In this document: one piece after another, positions 34,981 to 47,220 of the stretch
Layout: each line of letters starts with the position of its first letter
How positions within the stretch are numbered: position 1 is the first letter of the stretch
NCBI RefSeq assembly: GCF_019578655.1
Contig: NC_063262.1
Span: forward strand, 13,461,582-13,525,581
Length of the DNA: 64,000 nt
Reading direction: 5' to 3'
Origin: Ricinus communis
Lineage: Eukaryota; Streptophyta; Magnoliopsida; Malpighiales; Euphorbiaceae
Notes under the pieces: model-generated
The model's database searches: none
What the model saw: the letters and a program-made list of their open reading frames with translations, nothing else
What the model was told of the DNA's origin: nothing
Translations under genes and position numbers: made by a program

Positions 34981-37900
34981 ATGTCAACGCCACTCACAAT
35001 CCTCTCACTAATACTCTTCTCTCTTCTCTTTCTCCAATCCCATTCCCTCTCTTCTCCACCACCCAATATATGCATCATTGGCAGTGGCATCGCCGGCTCC
35101 TCTCTCGCCCACTTCCTCCGCCGCTACTCTCCTCCAGACTCACCATCATCCGCCGCCCGAATCCTTGTTTTCGAGAGAAATGGCCTCGTGGGAGGCCGAA
35201 TGGCCACTGTCACAATCTCCGGCGAGACCTTCGAGGCCGGTGCCTCTATTCTACACCCAAAGAATTACCACGCCTCCAATTTCACTAGATTACTTAATTT
35301 AAAGCGAAAGGCGCCTTCCAGTTCTGAGAGTTCCATTTCTCTGGGTATTTGGGATGGCAAGAAGTTTGTATTCAAAACGATCAGTTGTGAGTCTAAAATT
35401 CCTTTTGTGCAAAAGATTCTCTCTTTTGCTAATGACTTCTATATGTTTTTGCGCTACGGCTTCTCTCTTTTCAAAATGAGTAGCTTCGTTGAGGTTACTG
35501 TAAACAACTTCTTGAAATATTATGAGAGCTTTGGAACTAGACCCATTTTCGAGACTGTAGATGAGATGCTTAAGTGGGCTGGTTTGTATGATCTCACTAC
35601 TCGTACTTTGCAAGATGAATTGGTTAATGTTGGATTGTCTACCTTGTTGATACAGGAACTTGTCACTGTAAGCGTCTTATCATCTTTTCCTCATTTTCTT
35701 TGTAATACTATTTGCACATTTATGTTCTGGACTTCCAAAATCTTCTATCTATACAGAAGACACCTGATTTATTATCATTACCCAACAGAAAGGCCAAGTG
35801 CATTAAAGTTTACATATAGTAAGGTTAGTCCAGGACATATATGGATTTGAGTTGAAGTCTGTTTATGCAGCACATTCTGGGGCTTCCTATTTCTCTAACT
35901 CAAATAGGGTAGAACATTTTCAGGACAATTGCACAAAGTGGTATTGATTTCGCAAGTGCATTGAAATATATGATTCATCTTTTCTGTGGGTTACCTAAGT
36001 GCATAAAGTCGAGAGTAGAATTGAAAACAAAGATAAAAGTCAGTTTGCTTTTCCTTTTTTTCTCAGTGGCAGAGATCTCTCTGTTAGTATGCTGGTTGCT
36101 AAAATTTCAATGTTTTTGCAACCAATTAACCTTAATTAAACACTATCTATTGAAATTTTTTTTCCCTTATATTGACTTCAAGGACACTGGGATCAAACAT
36201 AATCTTCTCGGGACTGGTGTAAGAATCTGGATGCTGTCATTGGGCCATATTATTTGTATTTAGTATACCGTTATACTGCTTTGCTTATAATTTTACTAGT
36301 CTCACAGCCTGCAGTGCTATGTTTGGGTTGGATGTCCTGTGTTATTGTTGGCACCCAATGGACTAGATCATTGTGAGGATGGTTCAGTGTAGTTGATCAG
36401 ATTTTTTTTTTTTTATCAGTGACATTAATTAAAGTATATTTTAAATGAATTTAAAAACAGTGACTACTTTATTCTTCCTAATAATTTTCCTTTGGTAATT
36501 AGATTTAGAAAACTGTAATCTCTTGAAAGGTGAATGTGCTCCTCGTACACTTAATAGGATCAAAGACCATATAAAGATCTAACAGTGCTTTTGGAACTGT
36601 GAGATTGGAATTTGTTTTGGCATTGATTTGTGACACAATATATGTATAATAGGCTTTTTCTAGTTGGGGAGTACAAGGTCACATACATCAGAAGTTTTTT
36701 TATTGATTCAATTTGTAGGAGCATGATATGGTGCAAGTCTCATATGTCTGTAGAAGATTCGTTTTGATAGCCTTAATGTATTAGCTTGGGCAATCTGTAC
36801 TTATTTCTCATAAATGGTTTATCTATGATTTCGTGTTAGAACGATATTTTTAACAAAGTACAATTTTCTTCTTATTATCAACTAAGTAACAGTGATACCT
36901 AAAACTGACAGCATTAGGTTATGAATGTTTGGCCTAAGCACATTCCTTTCGTTGAACAAGCAGAAGCAAGAGAAGAAAAATCTGAACACCTTTAGGAAAA
37001 TTTAAGATGATAATATAGATTCAAAAGCTTTTATTTATTTATTCTTTTTAAATTAGTATCAGAAATAATCAAGCATGTGTTATTGTCACATAAGTTATGA
37101 GGGCATCTGAAGAAAATCAAGCTTTTATAGTAGTTATTTAAAAAGAGTACGAAGGAATATAATTAGTTGATCCTGCCAGCTCTGTAGTATATTTGTTTGT
37201 AGTATATTTGTTCAAGAATAATAATAAAAAGGGTGGAAAATTATATCCTATACATGATCACTGCCCAAAAATGTCGTTCTAGCTTGTTTCAAAGAGGCAA
37301 AAAGATAATTACAATGCAAATCTGTAAAACTCCTGTAAGACTGGTTATGTTCTTACATTTGTTTACTTAGGATATTGTGGCGTATTCGTGATTGAATCAT
37401 GACTCTGATTCAATCATACAAGATTTGTCAATTTCATATACCTCATTCCATCTCATCTCTCATTTTCTGATCTATTAGATTTATTATGTTGTAGGACACC
37501 TAACACAATCTTAACATTTGTTAAAACTGTTTTATATTCTTTACTTGGATAGGAAGATGTCATAATTGGTTCCTGGATTGATCATTGTTAACTGTCAATT
37601 TTTGCATGTTCCCAACTTTTATTGTAAATGAAAATGGTGGACGGGGAAATTTCATATTGTTGCATTTATTTAGTAGGTAATAGCATTTGTTCTTTACCAA
37701 ACAAGTGCATCATAACACATAATTTTTAAACTGAAGTCTTGCTGACATCTTGTTTCTCAAGGTGTTTATTGAGCTTATCAAGATTGAATCACCATGCATC
37801 AGATAAGTAGGAATCCGGTACATATGAACACTAAGGAAGTTGTAGAAATTTGATGAGATTCTGAGGCAATATGGTTATTGAACTTCAATTAGCTGCAAAA

Positions 37901-40646
37901 TTTTAGGTTGATGACAATTGTGACTTTAACCAGAATCTAGCCATCCAAATTTATATAGATAAAATAGCACGGGGTGGTTCCCGTCATGCATGACTCCACT
38001 CTCTATCTCATCTAACCACTCTTTCTCTCTCTCCTCTCCAAATTTGGCTATTTTGAAGTAGGGTTTAACTTGCTTGTACTTGACCGGGCTCTTCCCTTTC
38101 AGATTATGGTTATGCCTAGCTCTGCTACCTAGTTCAGTTTACTTTGAGTGAAGAAGGCAGAACTGAGATAACTTAATATGCTTGTGGAGGAAAAGTTTTG
38201 AAGTTTTTTCTAATGCTTTCTTTTTTTTTTTTTTTGGTTAATTTTAAGGAATGTCACCACGTCCAGTACATTGGACATTCCTGACAGTTTTGTGGTTGAA
38301 TAAGGTGGCAAGTTCTTAAATTGAATTCTGATCCTGAAAAAAATATCTTATTCTTGAACTCAGACATACTGAGCACAATTGAATTTTACCTCAATAATAT
38401 CTCTGTGGAAAGAAAAGGAAAATGGTATGCAATTGAATGGGTAGGGTAATTTAGAGTTCTCAATTTTACTTGCTCCATTTATACAGGGTTTGGGTTTGAG
38501 ACAGGTATGGGTGTAAAATGAATGCTCGTTTAGTATTTGGACTGAATACTGAAACGCTAGTTAGGTATATTTACAGGATTATTATGTAAAAATTATATAA
38601 TTGTTCGCTAAAGTAATGGAAACAGTTTTATATGTATGTGGATAGTGCTAATAGGTTTTGGGACAGGTAAGGATAGTAAGTCTTAATCTAGTAACTGATA
38701 GGCTCAGGTAATGAGGTTGTCTGCGGTTTCAGATTATGGGCAATGAAATTTTCTCAGGTTTCCTAGGCTAGAAAAGAGAAGGGGCAGAATATACAAAGGA
38801 TGGTTTTAAGGCAGTGGTGTGGTTTTGGTTGTTGAAGAGGGCGGCGTTGTGGTAGAAATTAGTGCAATTATGAGTTGAAAGAGAAAGAATTTTGAAGTCC
38901 CGTTAACCAAAAGTGTATAATGACTATTCACCTCTAACCTGAATTGTCTGGAATCTGGCGAGATGACCCATATATTACTGTAGTTTTAGTTATTTAAGTG
39001 TGACAAGTTGAACTTCTCATAATGTTACTACCTGCTAGTGACTATTGCCTTCACTACCCTACTAGTTACCAAAGTAAAACTTTATCAATTTTCTGTGACC
39101 AATTTAAATTAGTGACTGCAAAGTATCCTAATATTGTTTTCCTTCACCATTGGTGAAATTGAGCTAGACCATTTATGAAATGTTAATTTTTGTAAGTGGC
39201 TCATGACTGTCTTTGTCGATGTATTTTGGAATTGAGAGTTCCATCACTCTGGAATTCTGTTGAATTGTGCACAGGTCATTACAAGGATTAATTATGGTCA
39301 AAGTGTCTACATCAGTGGACTTGCTGGAGCAGTTTCCCTGGCAGGTTCCGGTGGTGGATTATGGGCCATTGAAGGAGGAAATTGGCAGATGGTTGGTGGC
39401 CTAATTAATAGTTCAAATGTTGAATTACACCTCTATGAAGAAATACATTCTATCTCTTACCTTGGGGAATATTATGAGCTCAACTCCACAAAAGGAAGTT
39501 ATCCATGTGAAGTCGCAGTTGTTGCTACACCACTAGATGAATCCAATATTCAATTCAGCCCTCCAATTTCAATTCCTAAGAGGCAATTACAGCACACACA
39601 TGCGACTTTTGTGAGGGGCCTCCTAAGTCCCGTAAGTATTCTGTCAATAGTAAATTTCATAGTCCAATTGCAACTTCCCACTAATAAATTTATTCCTTTT
39701 CGTAATTTTCCCTCCTCAACAGTCTTTTCTCTCCATCTATGGACAGATACTATTTTCCTCTATTATATTTTGATGTTTTTACTTTGGACAGGAATATTTT
39801 GGCCTGAAAGCTGTTTCAGAAATTCCGGAACTGGTGGGCACGTTAGAGGATCTTGAACTTCCTTTCTCAAGCATTTCCATCCTAAAGCAACACAATCAGA
39901 CAGATATGACTTACAAAATATTCTCTCGTAAAGCAATGTCTGATTCATTACTTGATAGCATTTTTAGGTAATATTTTTGAACTGATCACAAGATCCTCAA
40001 CTGCAGTGGAAACAAACCATACAAATGTCTAGGAAATTGTGTCAACAACTAATGTTCATTTATCAAGTTTATCTAAGCCATTTCAGAACATACTTTATCC
40101 TACCCACTAATCATTTCCAGTGGTCAACATAGCTAACTAATCACTTCCAATATTCAACATCAGTTCCAAGATCCAAGGCATTGCTGTTAAGATAATACTG
40201 AAAGTGAAAGTCCATAATTTTATGCTTTGGGCTATTCTTGCACTTAGAGCCTAATTACCAGATTTTGCACTGAAACTCTTTTCCTCTGAGCCTTGTACAA
40301 AACATCCTGCATTGTTAAACTATGCATATAAAAGCTATGAACTGTCATGTACTGACTATTTGTTAATGCCGCTTGCAGTGGAAGGGAAGAGACTATAAGA
40401 ATAAATTGGGGTGCTTACCCTCAGTATAAAGCTCCTGAAGTATTTGCCCCCTTTATTTTGGATGGTCATAATCTGTACTATGTGAACGCCTTTGAAAATG
40501 CAGCTAGCACCATGGAGACAAGTGCAGTTGCAGCTGAGAATGTAGCAAGACTCATCTTGTCCAGAATTTCTAGTGAGGTATTTTCGGACCCATCAGACTT
40601 CATGAGCTCTTGTTCTGATAGAGAGGTATTGCATTCAGATTTGTGA
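34981..40646 (+). CDS. FCLY: Farnesylcysteine lyase / prenylcysteine oxidase, four exons
   Basis: FAD-dependent thioether oxidase that splits farnesylcysteine, released when prenylated proteins are degraded, into farnesal, cysteine and H2O2; family members are lysosomal/vacuolar or secretory-pathway enzymes. Exons by GT/AG borders: 34981-35667, 39275-39631, 39792-39967, 40379-40646; phases 0, 0, 2. They join without shift to 495 residues, close to the ~500 of the Arabidopsis enzyme. A signal peptide is predicted at residues 1-23 (TILSLILFSLLFL). FAD-binding GSGIAG is at 34-39, with E65 and GGRM (71-74). Prenylcysteine-lyase region: NFLKYYESFGTRPIFETVDE in exon 1; INYGQSVYISGLAGAVSLAG (234-253) then GGGLWAIEGGN; HTHATFVRG at the end of exon 2; GTLEDLELPFSSISIL in exon 3; NWGAYPQYKAPEVFAPFILD and YYVNAFENAASTMETSAVAA in exon 4. 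An in-frame ATG at 34945 would add 12 residues, but 34981 puts the signal peptide at the start. Intron 1 is 3.6 kb. Confidence 0.95.
35668..39274 (+). other. FCLY intron 1 (3607 bp)
   Basis: Begins GTAAGC and ends TGCACAG. The splice joins ...LLIQELVT to VITRINYG, the uninterrupted family sequence, so the intron is real. I saw no transposon ends or coding domain inside; the frame at 35961-36263 is chance. Poly-T runs at 36402-36415 and 38220-38236. Confidence 0.85.
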
Positions 40647-40994
40647 TTCAAATGGTATACCTCCTTCGAAGAGTACGTTACTGCAGTTGAAAAATGGGTT
40701 TACAATGGTTCTTCCATCAATATTCATTGTTGTAGTCTTGAACGTCACTTTTAATCTCAGACTTCTGTACAACTGGATATGTATTATAAAGCCAATGAAG
40801 GTAACCATTACCACTGGCGTTTTTAAGGATTCTGGCGCTTTAGTCTGGTGGAAATCCGCCAGGTGACCCAATTTTCTAAGCGGATGCCATAGCTCCCGAG
40901 AAAAAGAAAGACTTTCTGAGGTTGTACCTTACCCCTACGTCTTGACTGCTGCTGCAAAACTGTATTTTAAGTGTGTTACTGCAGAAGTGTGAAA

Positions 40995-41000
40995 AATAAA
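40995..41000 (+). promoter_or_regulatory. Candidate polyadenylation signal of FCLY
   Basis: AATAAA about 350 bases after the FCLY stop codon, at the start of an AT-rich region. Confidence 0.45.
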
Positions 41001-42103
41001 CTTTGTTAATAATCTTATCTTATATAGTTATAATATTGGCTAACAAACAAATAATTAAAAATAGTATTGTTTTATTATAAAATTAGCCTGAAAAATCAAA
41101 GTAGTAATATAAAAACTGTTCTATTTTACTAATAAATTTAGTAAGATAGGACAATTATTGTATCTGAAATGTGTTTCTTTTATTCCTTTTATAATTCTAA
41201 AATTTTTGGATTTTATTCAATACTGTGATTATGATTGAAATTTATTTTAGATAATAACTCTTCATTTTAGAAATAATATATTTTAATAATTTAAATTGTA
41301 ATAGTTTATTAAAAGTTACCTTCAAATATTAATGGACTTGCTATAATTTCTTATCTTAAAAGGTAACATATTAATATTATATTCTTAGGTATTAGCTTAT
41401 ATGAATTTGATAATAAATTTTTATGGATTAATTCTTACAATTACTCCTCACCTTAAAAGGAAATATATTTTAAATAAATTAAATTTTGGTAATTTATTAT
41501 TAGATTATCGTTCATTAGTAAATGACTTATTTTTAGTTAAACAATAATTTCTTATTTTAAAAGTTAGCATACTACTTATATTTTTAACGTTAATCTTTGT
41601 AATTTCTAATTAAATAATGATTACTTATTTAAAAATAAATGTTTTGATTATATTTTTAATACTAATCTATTTAAATACAATTCTATATATCAATTTAAAA
41701 TTCCCCAAATATTCTTACCTCGCGGCTAAGAGGAAATATAGAAAGTAGGCTCGATAAAATTGCAAGAAACACCAAGAAAAGTGCTAGAGATCATCAACCA
41801 CAGTCATAAAAACCAAATTATAGAAGACGATTGTCTTGACACATCCTCATAAATTTATTTAATCGGTATGCAATGAAAATAAAATGGTAAAAGTACATAA
41901 CTTAAAAGCATCTAAAACTTTAATACGGTTCAGCTTTATAGATGTATTCATATTTTAATGATACTGTTATTTTATTATTTAAAATTTTATTATATAATTA
42001 TAATTTCAAAATTCATTATTTACTTTTAAATGATTTTAGGCTGTTAACAAAGTTTATTATCTTTCAATTGGGATATATAAAGGAGATTTGGTTTGACAAA
42101 CAG
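41001..42103. other. AT-rich spacer with degenerate repeats
   Basis: A motif like 'atttcttatcttaaaaggtaacatattaat' recurs with strong divergence near 41255, 41348, 41445, 41550 and 41625 (spacing about 75-105 bases). No coding frame. Confidence 0.45.
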
Positions 42104-43245
42104 TGCTGAGAATTGATATAAAACATAAGGAAAGGTACAATAGAAGCAAAATCTTTTTCAATTCCCACCAAGGGTCTCATTGATATAAGTAAGCGTAACA
42201 TACAGAATAAGTAAAAGATAGAGAAGGCTTGGAATTTTTGGTCAATCCAAGGAGTGCTTCTTGCTTTGTTGATTCTTGATTCTTCAAGGATAATTGATGC
42301 ACTTCAAACTACTTAAATGACTAACCTCTTTTTGTAATCCACATAAATTTTTAAGCAAAGATTTCTTAAACAACTAAGAGATTGAGAAGAGATGTAGAAG
42401 ATTGAATTTAAGTTACAAGTAAGGAGATAAATCAATTAATCTTATTGATTGATTCACCTAAATTGTTCTTCTCAAGAACATATTTTTCTCATCAAAATCA
42501 TTAATGCTTGCCACCTCATTCATCTCTTTCTTTATATATGGCATTTTAATGAAAGTCTTAAAAGGTTTAGAATTTTTATAAAATTCTAGTTTTCATTAAG
42601 TTAAATTTTTGTATTTCTAATTGGACTTTAATTAATTAAAGTCTAATTCATGCATAATAAACCTGTTTAGGATGAAAATTATAGGTTATTAGCTCTTAAT
42701 TAATTAACTCTTAATTAGGCCCCATATATAAGAGCTTAAGCCCAATGCTTAAGCCTAATTTTAATCATCACTTAAAGTCTATTTATGTCTGATCCAAAAG
42801 GTTCTTAACATGTTGGCAATGAATATGGATTATGAATTAAACATCTTTAATTTGATATCAATTTTCTAATTAACTTAATCCATATTCATAGATTAAGATT
42901 GACATCTAATAATCCATCATGACCATCCAAATGTATAGGAATGATTAAAAGTATTTTTATCAACCTTTACAGTGAACAATCTTATAATGTAATTCAATAT
43001 TTTCATTGTATTTTTATCCCAATTGATTCATAGAGTACGGATGCAAGTGTCAACTCTATAATTGAACCAATCGTATTTATTTTTGATAATTGCATATAAC
43101 ATTTTGAATAAGATCTATGAAATGTTTTTCATAATCTTCATTCATACAACTTTGGCCAAAGATGTTCATGCTAAAGCATATTAAGAATTATCAAGATAAG
43201 GTCCCATGATATATTACCTTGGACAATGAATTCTCTACTAACAAT
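42104..43245 (-). mobile_element. Truncated LTR, minus orientation, same family as 48932-50727
   Basis: Reverse complement of this block follows the right two-thirds of the solo LTR at 48932-50727. Pairs include 42104-42140 (tgctgagaattgatataaa) with the LTR 3' end, 42255-42300 ('agtgcttcttgctttg', 'gattcttgattcttcaagga') with 50515-50570, 42440-42500 with 50330-50390, and 43150-43245 ('tttggccaaagatgttcat') with 49560-49660. The match stops near 43245, so the LTR start is missing. Confidence 0.75.
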
Positions 43246-43876
43246 TGATGTCCTTTAGAACCAAGAAAGGGAGGAGGGGAGTTGAATTAGTGACTTCAAA
43301 TCGTGGAATATAGATGAAGTGCTCTAGAGTCACACAAGGAATTAAACAAGTGAAAAAAATAAGGAGTTAGGGTTAGAAAGAATGAGACAAAGAGATTTAT
43401 AGTGGTCTAGGAACATCCTTCCTTTGTCCACTCCTCAAGATCGTACTTGAGTATTTCGATATAATCAAAACTTGATTACAACCCTTGAGGTTTTACAAGC
43501 TCACCCAACAACTTCGTGTTTTAAAGGCTAACACTAAACCTCTTCCTTTAGTGTATCAATGCCTCACTAAGTCCCTTTACCCTTGAGCTTAGTTGGAAAC
43601 TCAACAACCAATTTCTTATATTTTTAATACCTAGGCTCACACAATAATCCTTTTGATATAGTTGAATAAAGGAATTCAACTTAGAATACTATATAAAGAA
43701 AGAATTGAGTATATTAAATTGAGAATTAAATTTGCAAGAGTTTGGGCATATTAAAATTCACACACTTATGTCTAGTGTCTTTCAAAAGGGTAATTATACT
43801 CATACCTACCTCTTAAGTATGTGATGCAATAAAGACAAGAATTACAAATGATCCTTTAAGCTTTCAAGGAGGTATA
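43246..43876. mobile_element. LTR-like remnant
   Basis: Starts after 'ctctactaaca' with 'attgatgtcctttagaacc'. It contains 'gagatttatagtggtctagg' (43390-43410), comparable to 21160-21180, so the two places probably hold related old LTRs. Boundaries and family are unclear. Confidence 0.35.
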
Positions 43877-43877
43877 A

Positions 43878-44667
43878 TGACAAGATCCAAGTCCAAAAGG
43901 ATGCAAGAAGCTTTGTTGGGCTTAATTAAAGACATTTGGAGTGTTCAAATACAACAAGGCTCAGCCCAAGATTTAGGATTGTAAAAAGGATCCAAGATCA
44001 TCAATTTAGTGCAATAAGATTCATTTGAAACCTTTTTATTTTTCATTTTTATTAGGCTTTTCTTAAGTTATAGTGTGATTAGTTGTCTTTTAGAGTTACA
44101 AAATGGATGCACATAATTAGTCATAATTTGGAATTACAAAATGGATGCACATAATTAGTTGTCATTTGGGAGTTATAAAATGAGTGACATCAATGTAAAA
44201 ACAGCCACTTTTAATAAGTTTTAAGGGGAATTAAAGGGAAAAATATAGGGAAGCTCAAAAGACATCCATTTAGGTTTCTTTGTCTTGTTTTGGCTATAAA
44301 TATCAAAGCCAAATCCATTTGTAAACATAGAATTGATGAATGATAATTTTTATTTGCTCTTTGTGAGTGTTTTTGCTTAAGTTCTTGCATGAACTTTGAA
44401 CTTATCAAACTATTTCTAGTTTGTGGCGTTCTCTAACCAAAATCTTGTGTTTGATTCTTAACTTATCAAATCATACTTGATTTGTGGCGTTTGGAGTTGA
44501 ATTCAAGTGCTAGTTTCATTGTTGGAACTAGTTTTCCCTAACTTCACTTGAGGAGATCCTTGAGTTTTGGAATCATCTTGATTGGAGGGTGTTTTCTTGC
44601 ATTCTATATTTATCATAACTCATTAGTTATTGGGGTGTATGGTTGCTAAGATGATGATTTTCTATCA
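43878..44667 (+). mobile_element. Probable solo LTR, plus orientation
   Basis: Starts TGACAAGATCCAAGTCC, has a TATA-like ctataaatatc at 44293-44303 and repeated 'tttgtggcgtt' phrases (44420-44490) before an end near 'ctatca' at 44667. This layout is LTR-like (promoter, short transcribed part, end) but no target duplication was found. A diverged repeat 'acaaaatggatgcacataattag' occurs at 44098-44121 and 44137-44160. Confidence 0.4.
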
Positions 44668-44689
44668 GTACGTTACAAGGGTTCCATAA

Positions 44690-45282
44690 CTCATTATATA
44701 CAAGTATTGATAATTTAGCAAAAAATAACTTTTTGCCTGAAAAGCGCCATCGCGCTTTCTAAAAATAGACATTGGATCTCCAATGGCTTTAGATTCGTGG
44801 CATTGCAATAGAGGTTGTCTTTGTAAAATTTACTAACTCAGTATTAGTTGCAAAAACTGCCTTTGCGGCTTCAAAGCACTCTTACAAATGTCTTGTTCGT
44901 GCTTAGAAGCACCCTCGTGCTTCAGCTCATGAAACCTTCTACCATTTCATTTATTTTATCTTGAATTGAGTCACCCTCATGCTTCAGAAGCGCCCTCGTG
45001 CTTCTTACATAGAAGACTTATTGATTGCCAAGTGTCTTTGAGTGGTTGGCTGTCTTTTGAGATGACTTTTCACGTAGATGGTAAACTTTGACCACTTTAA
45101 AAGCGCCCTTGCGCTTTTCAGATATTTTTAAAATACTCTTGAAAAGTTTAAGGCACTTTAGTCTACACTTTGTCCATTTTTCATGCTATCATATAAACAC
45201 CCAAAACACCTCATTAGCCACTCTTCATTTGGGTGTTAAGATCAACTAAAGATTAATTAATCCTTAGGTCAATAATCTCCCC
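44690..45282 (-). mobile_element. LTR of the minus-strand ORF1 element
   Basis: On the minus strand it begins about TTGACCTAAGG right after a purine tract (45295-45277) and contains many GC-rich islands such as aaaagcgcaagggcgctttt, 'gaagcacgagggcgcttct'. Left boundary approximate. Its position after ORF1 (45809-47033, minus) makes it that element's 3' LTR. Confidence 0.5.
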
Positions 45283-45295
45283 CTTTTTAATTTTG
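45277..45295 (-). other. Polypurine tract (minus strand)
   Basis: Minus-strand aattaaaaagggggagatt directly precedes the LTR-like sequence, the normal arrangement at a retrotransposon 3' end. Confidence 0.6.
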
Positions 45296-45808
45296 ACAAC
45301 TAAATTAATTATTAAGTTAAAATTAAGTGAAAATAAATGAAAAATCCCCTTTAATTTAAGTAGATTTATGGAAAGTGACGATAGTTAAAAACAATACTTA
45401 GTGCACTTGTTTTGACACTTCTCCCCCTTAATTAGATAATTGTCCATAATTATTGTAATTTTTCAATAATTCAAGTATTCTTTTCATTATTGCTAAGAGT
45501 TTCAATTATTCCAATATTGGGTTCACATATCTCTCCCCTAAGTTTGATACTTTCTCCTTAAATTTAACATTTAGACTTTTTTGTTTAATTTACTTTTCTC
45601 TCAGTGTACTCTTCTTTCTTATCTTTGGCAAAATCAAAAAAATATATAAAGGCCTTAAGAAAAGAAAGAAAGCAAAGAGAATTAAATTGCATAAAGAAAT
45701 AAAACATGACGTGAGACTATACATTAGAAAGAGAAAATATAAAGAAAAAGACACATTTTAAAAGAAAATGAAAACAATAAAAATAAAAAAGGAGGGTGGG
45801 AAGAACAA
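45296..45808 (-). other. 3' untranslated part of the ORF1 element
   Basis: AT-rich, with a second purine tract on the minus strand near 45420-45432 (aagggggagaag). No coding frame. Confidence 0.4.
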
Positions 45809-47033
45809 TTAGTCATCCTTCTCTTCTTTCTCTTCTTCTTCTTCAACCATTAGAACTTTTTCTTTGGCACCAGTATTAGATCTAATATGAGTAGTAGTAG
45901 GGGCTGGCTCCTCTTGCTCTTGCTTTTCCTCTTCCTAATCTTCAATGTGGCTTGAGGGAGGTTTGTGAAATTTTTAAATTTCAACAAGATTCACATGCAA
46001 GTGGTGAAGATAGTTCCATGTTCTTTTCATTGCTTAAGGATCTTCTTTTAAAAGTCGGGAAGCTTGACCCTCAAAGGTAAAAGAAGTGGGTTCACTAGGA
46101 ATTTTATGGTCCCTCTTCTTCTTTTTTCTATCATCCACATATTCTCCAATTATAAAAAGAATTCCCCATCAACTTTTCATTTAGGGCTTAGTCTAATGAC
46201 CCTAGCATGCTTAAAGAAGGGGATGACCTAGAGAGATTGGGGCAATGGATGGAGTTAGATAGGTCTTGTTTAGAGGGATGAAAAGTTTGAGATGTTTGAC
46301 AACTTTTGTAATGTGAGAGGAAATAAGAATGGCACCATGTTCAGTGTTGCCAAGATGAAAAAGATAGTCAAGAAAGAATTTGGAGATGAGAATCCTCTTA
46401 CCATGAATCATTACATAAAGCAATAATAGGTCTTTTTAGGGAACCTTCTCTACTCCATTGTCCCTTGCATGGATGTTAGAAACAATCATCTTATGGACCA
46501 TCCAATGAGAAATAGACTTTAGATCTTTTGAAAGGAAATCTTTAGAATGGGTGTCGTTAGTAGAAATTTGTCTCCAAAATTGAGAGTAGGAGAGGGACAT
46601 TTCAACTATGTTCTATATGGTCCTCATAGGGCCTCTCATTTAAAACTCAAAAATTGAAAATAACTGAGTTCTTGATAAGGTTTTCTTCTCCTCAAACATC
46701 CTAAATTCAATGCAATATAAATCACTCCCATCCCCATTTTTGTTTATATTGGAGTTGAGAGGATTTCCTTTGTGAGGTTGAGGTTTTGACTCCCTAGTTC
46801 TAAAGAATGTAGTAGAAGGAAGGATCTTAACCTAGATTTTCAAGGAGTTATATTACCTATTGATCAACATCTAACTTTTGTACCACTTCTTCATCAAATA
46901 GGCGGTAAGGTTGGACCTCCTTCCTTTCTATAGTCATGAATTTTATTCTTGCTTCATCATTAATACCCTTCATCCTTCCTTGAATGGATTGAGCATAAGA
47001 GGAGCCTTTTACTATTGTCTTTCTTGGACCTAT
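45809..47033 (-). pseudogene. Athila-type ORF1 / putative plant transposon protein, second copy, broken
   Basis: Minus-strand reading: GPRKTIVKGSSYAQS (N-terminus; the start codon position reads ATA, 47033-47031), GINDEARIKFMTIERKEVQP, YRLFDEEVVQKLDVDQ, then many stops. It becomes readable again in LFHLGNTEHGAILISSHITK (about 46315-46375) and ends in an acidic tail (EEPAPTTTHIRSNTGAKEKV, EEEEREEKDD*) with the stop at 45811-45809. This parallels the plus-strand copy at 6806-8020 (EARTKYKALASKK; SYFLIDHFSYLAK) and the tail at 63903-64000. Non-functional. Confidence 0.6.
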
Positions 47034-47220
47034 AGGCTTGCTAGAGAGGAAGAGTAGAAGAAGACTAATTTGAAAGAAAGAGAATGAAGATTTTTTTGAA
47101 GTTTAGAGAATAAAGGTTGTCAAAAGTGACTAAAAGTTTTAAAAAGGACCTCAAATAGCCTTGGAGGGGTGTCTATAACATTTAAAAATGACTAATTTAA
47201 CTTAATTTGCACTTTAGAAA
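47034..47220 (-). other. Leader of the second ORF1 copy
   Basis: On the minus strand a CT-rich leader ('tcattctctttctttcaaatt') directly before ORF1. Confidence 0.4.

Noticed and set aside
35299..35613. 104-codon minus-strand frame and short plus-strand frames at 35070-35302
   Set aside because: Shadows of FCLY exon 1.
35961..36263. 100-codon frame inside FCLY intron 1
   Set aside because: The intron is confirmed by the protein join; the frame has no recognisable motif.
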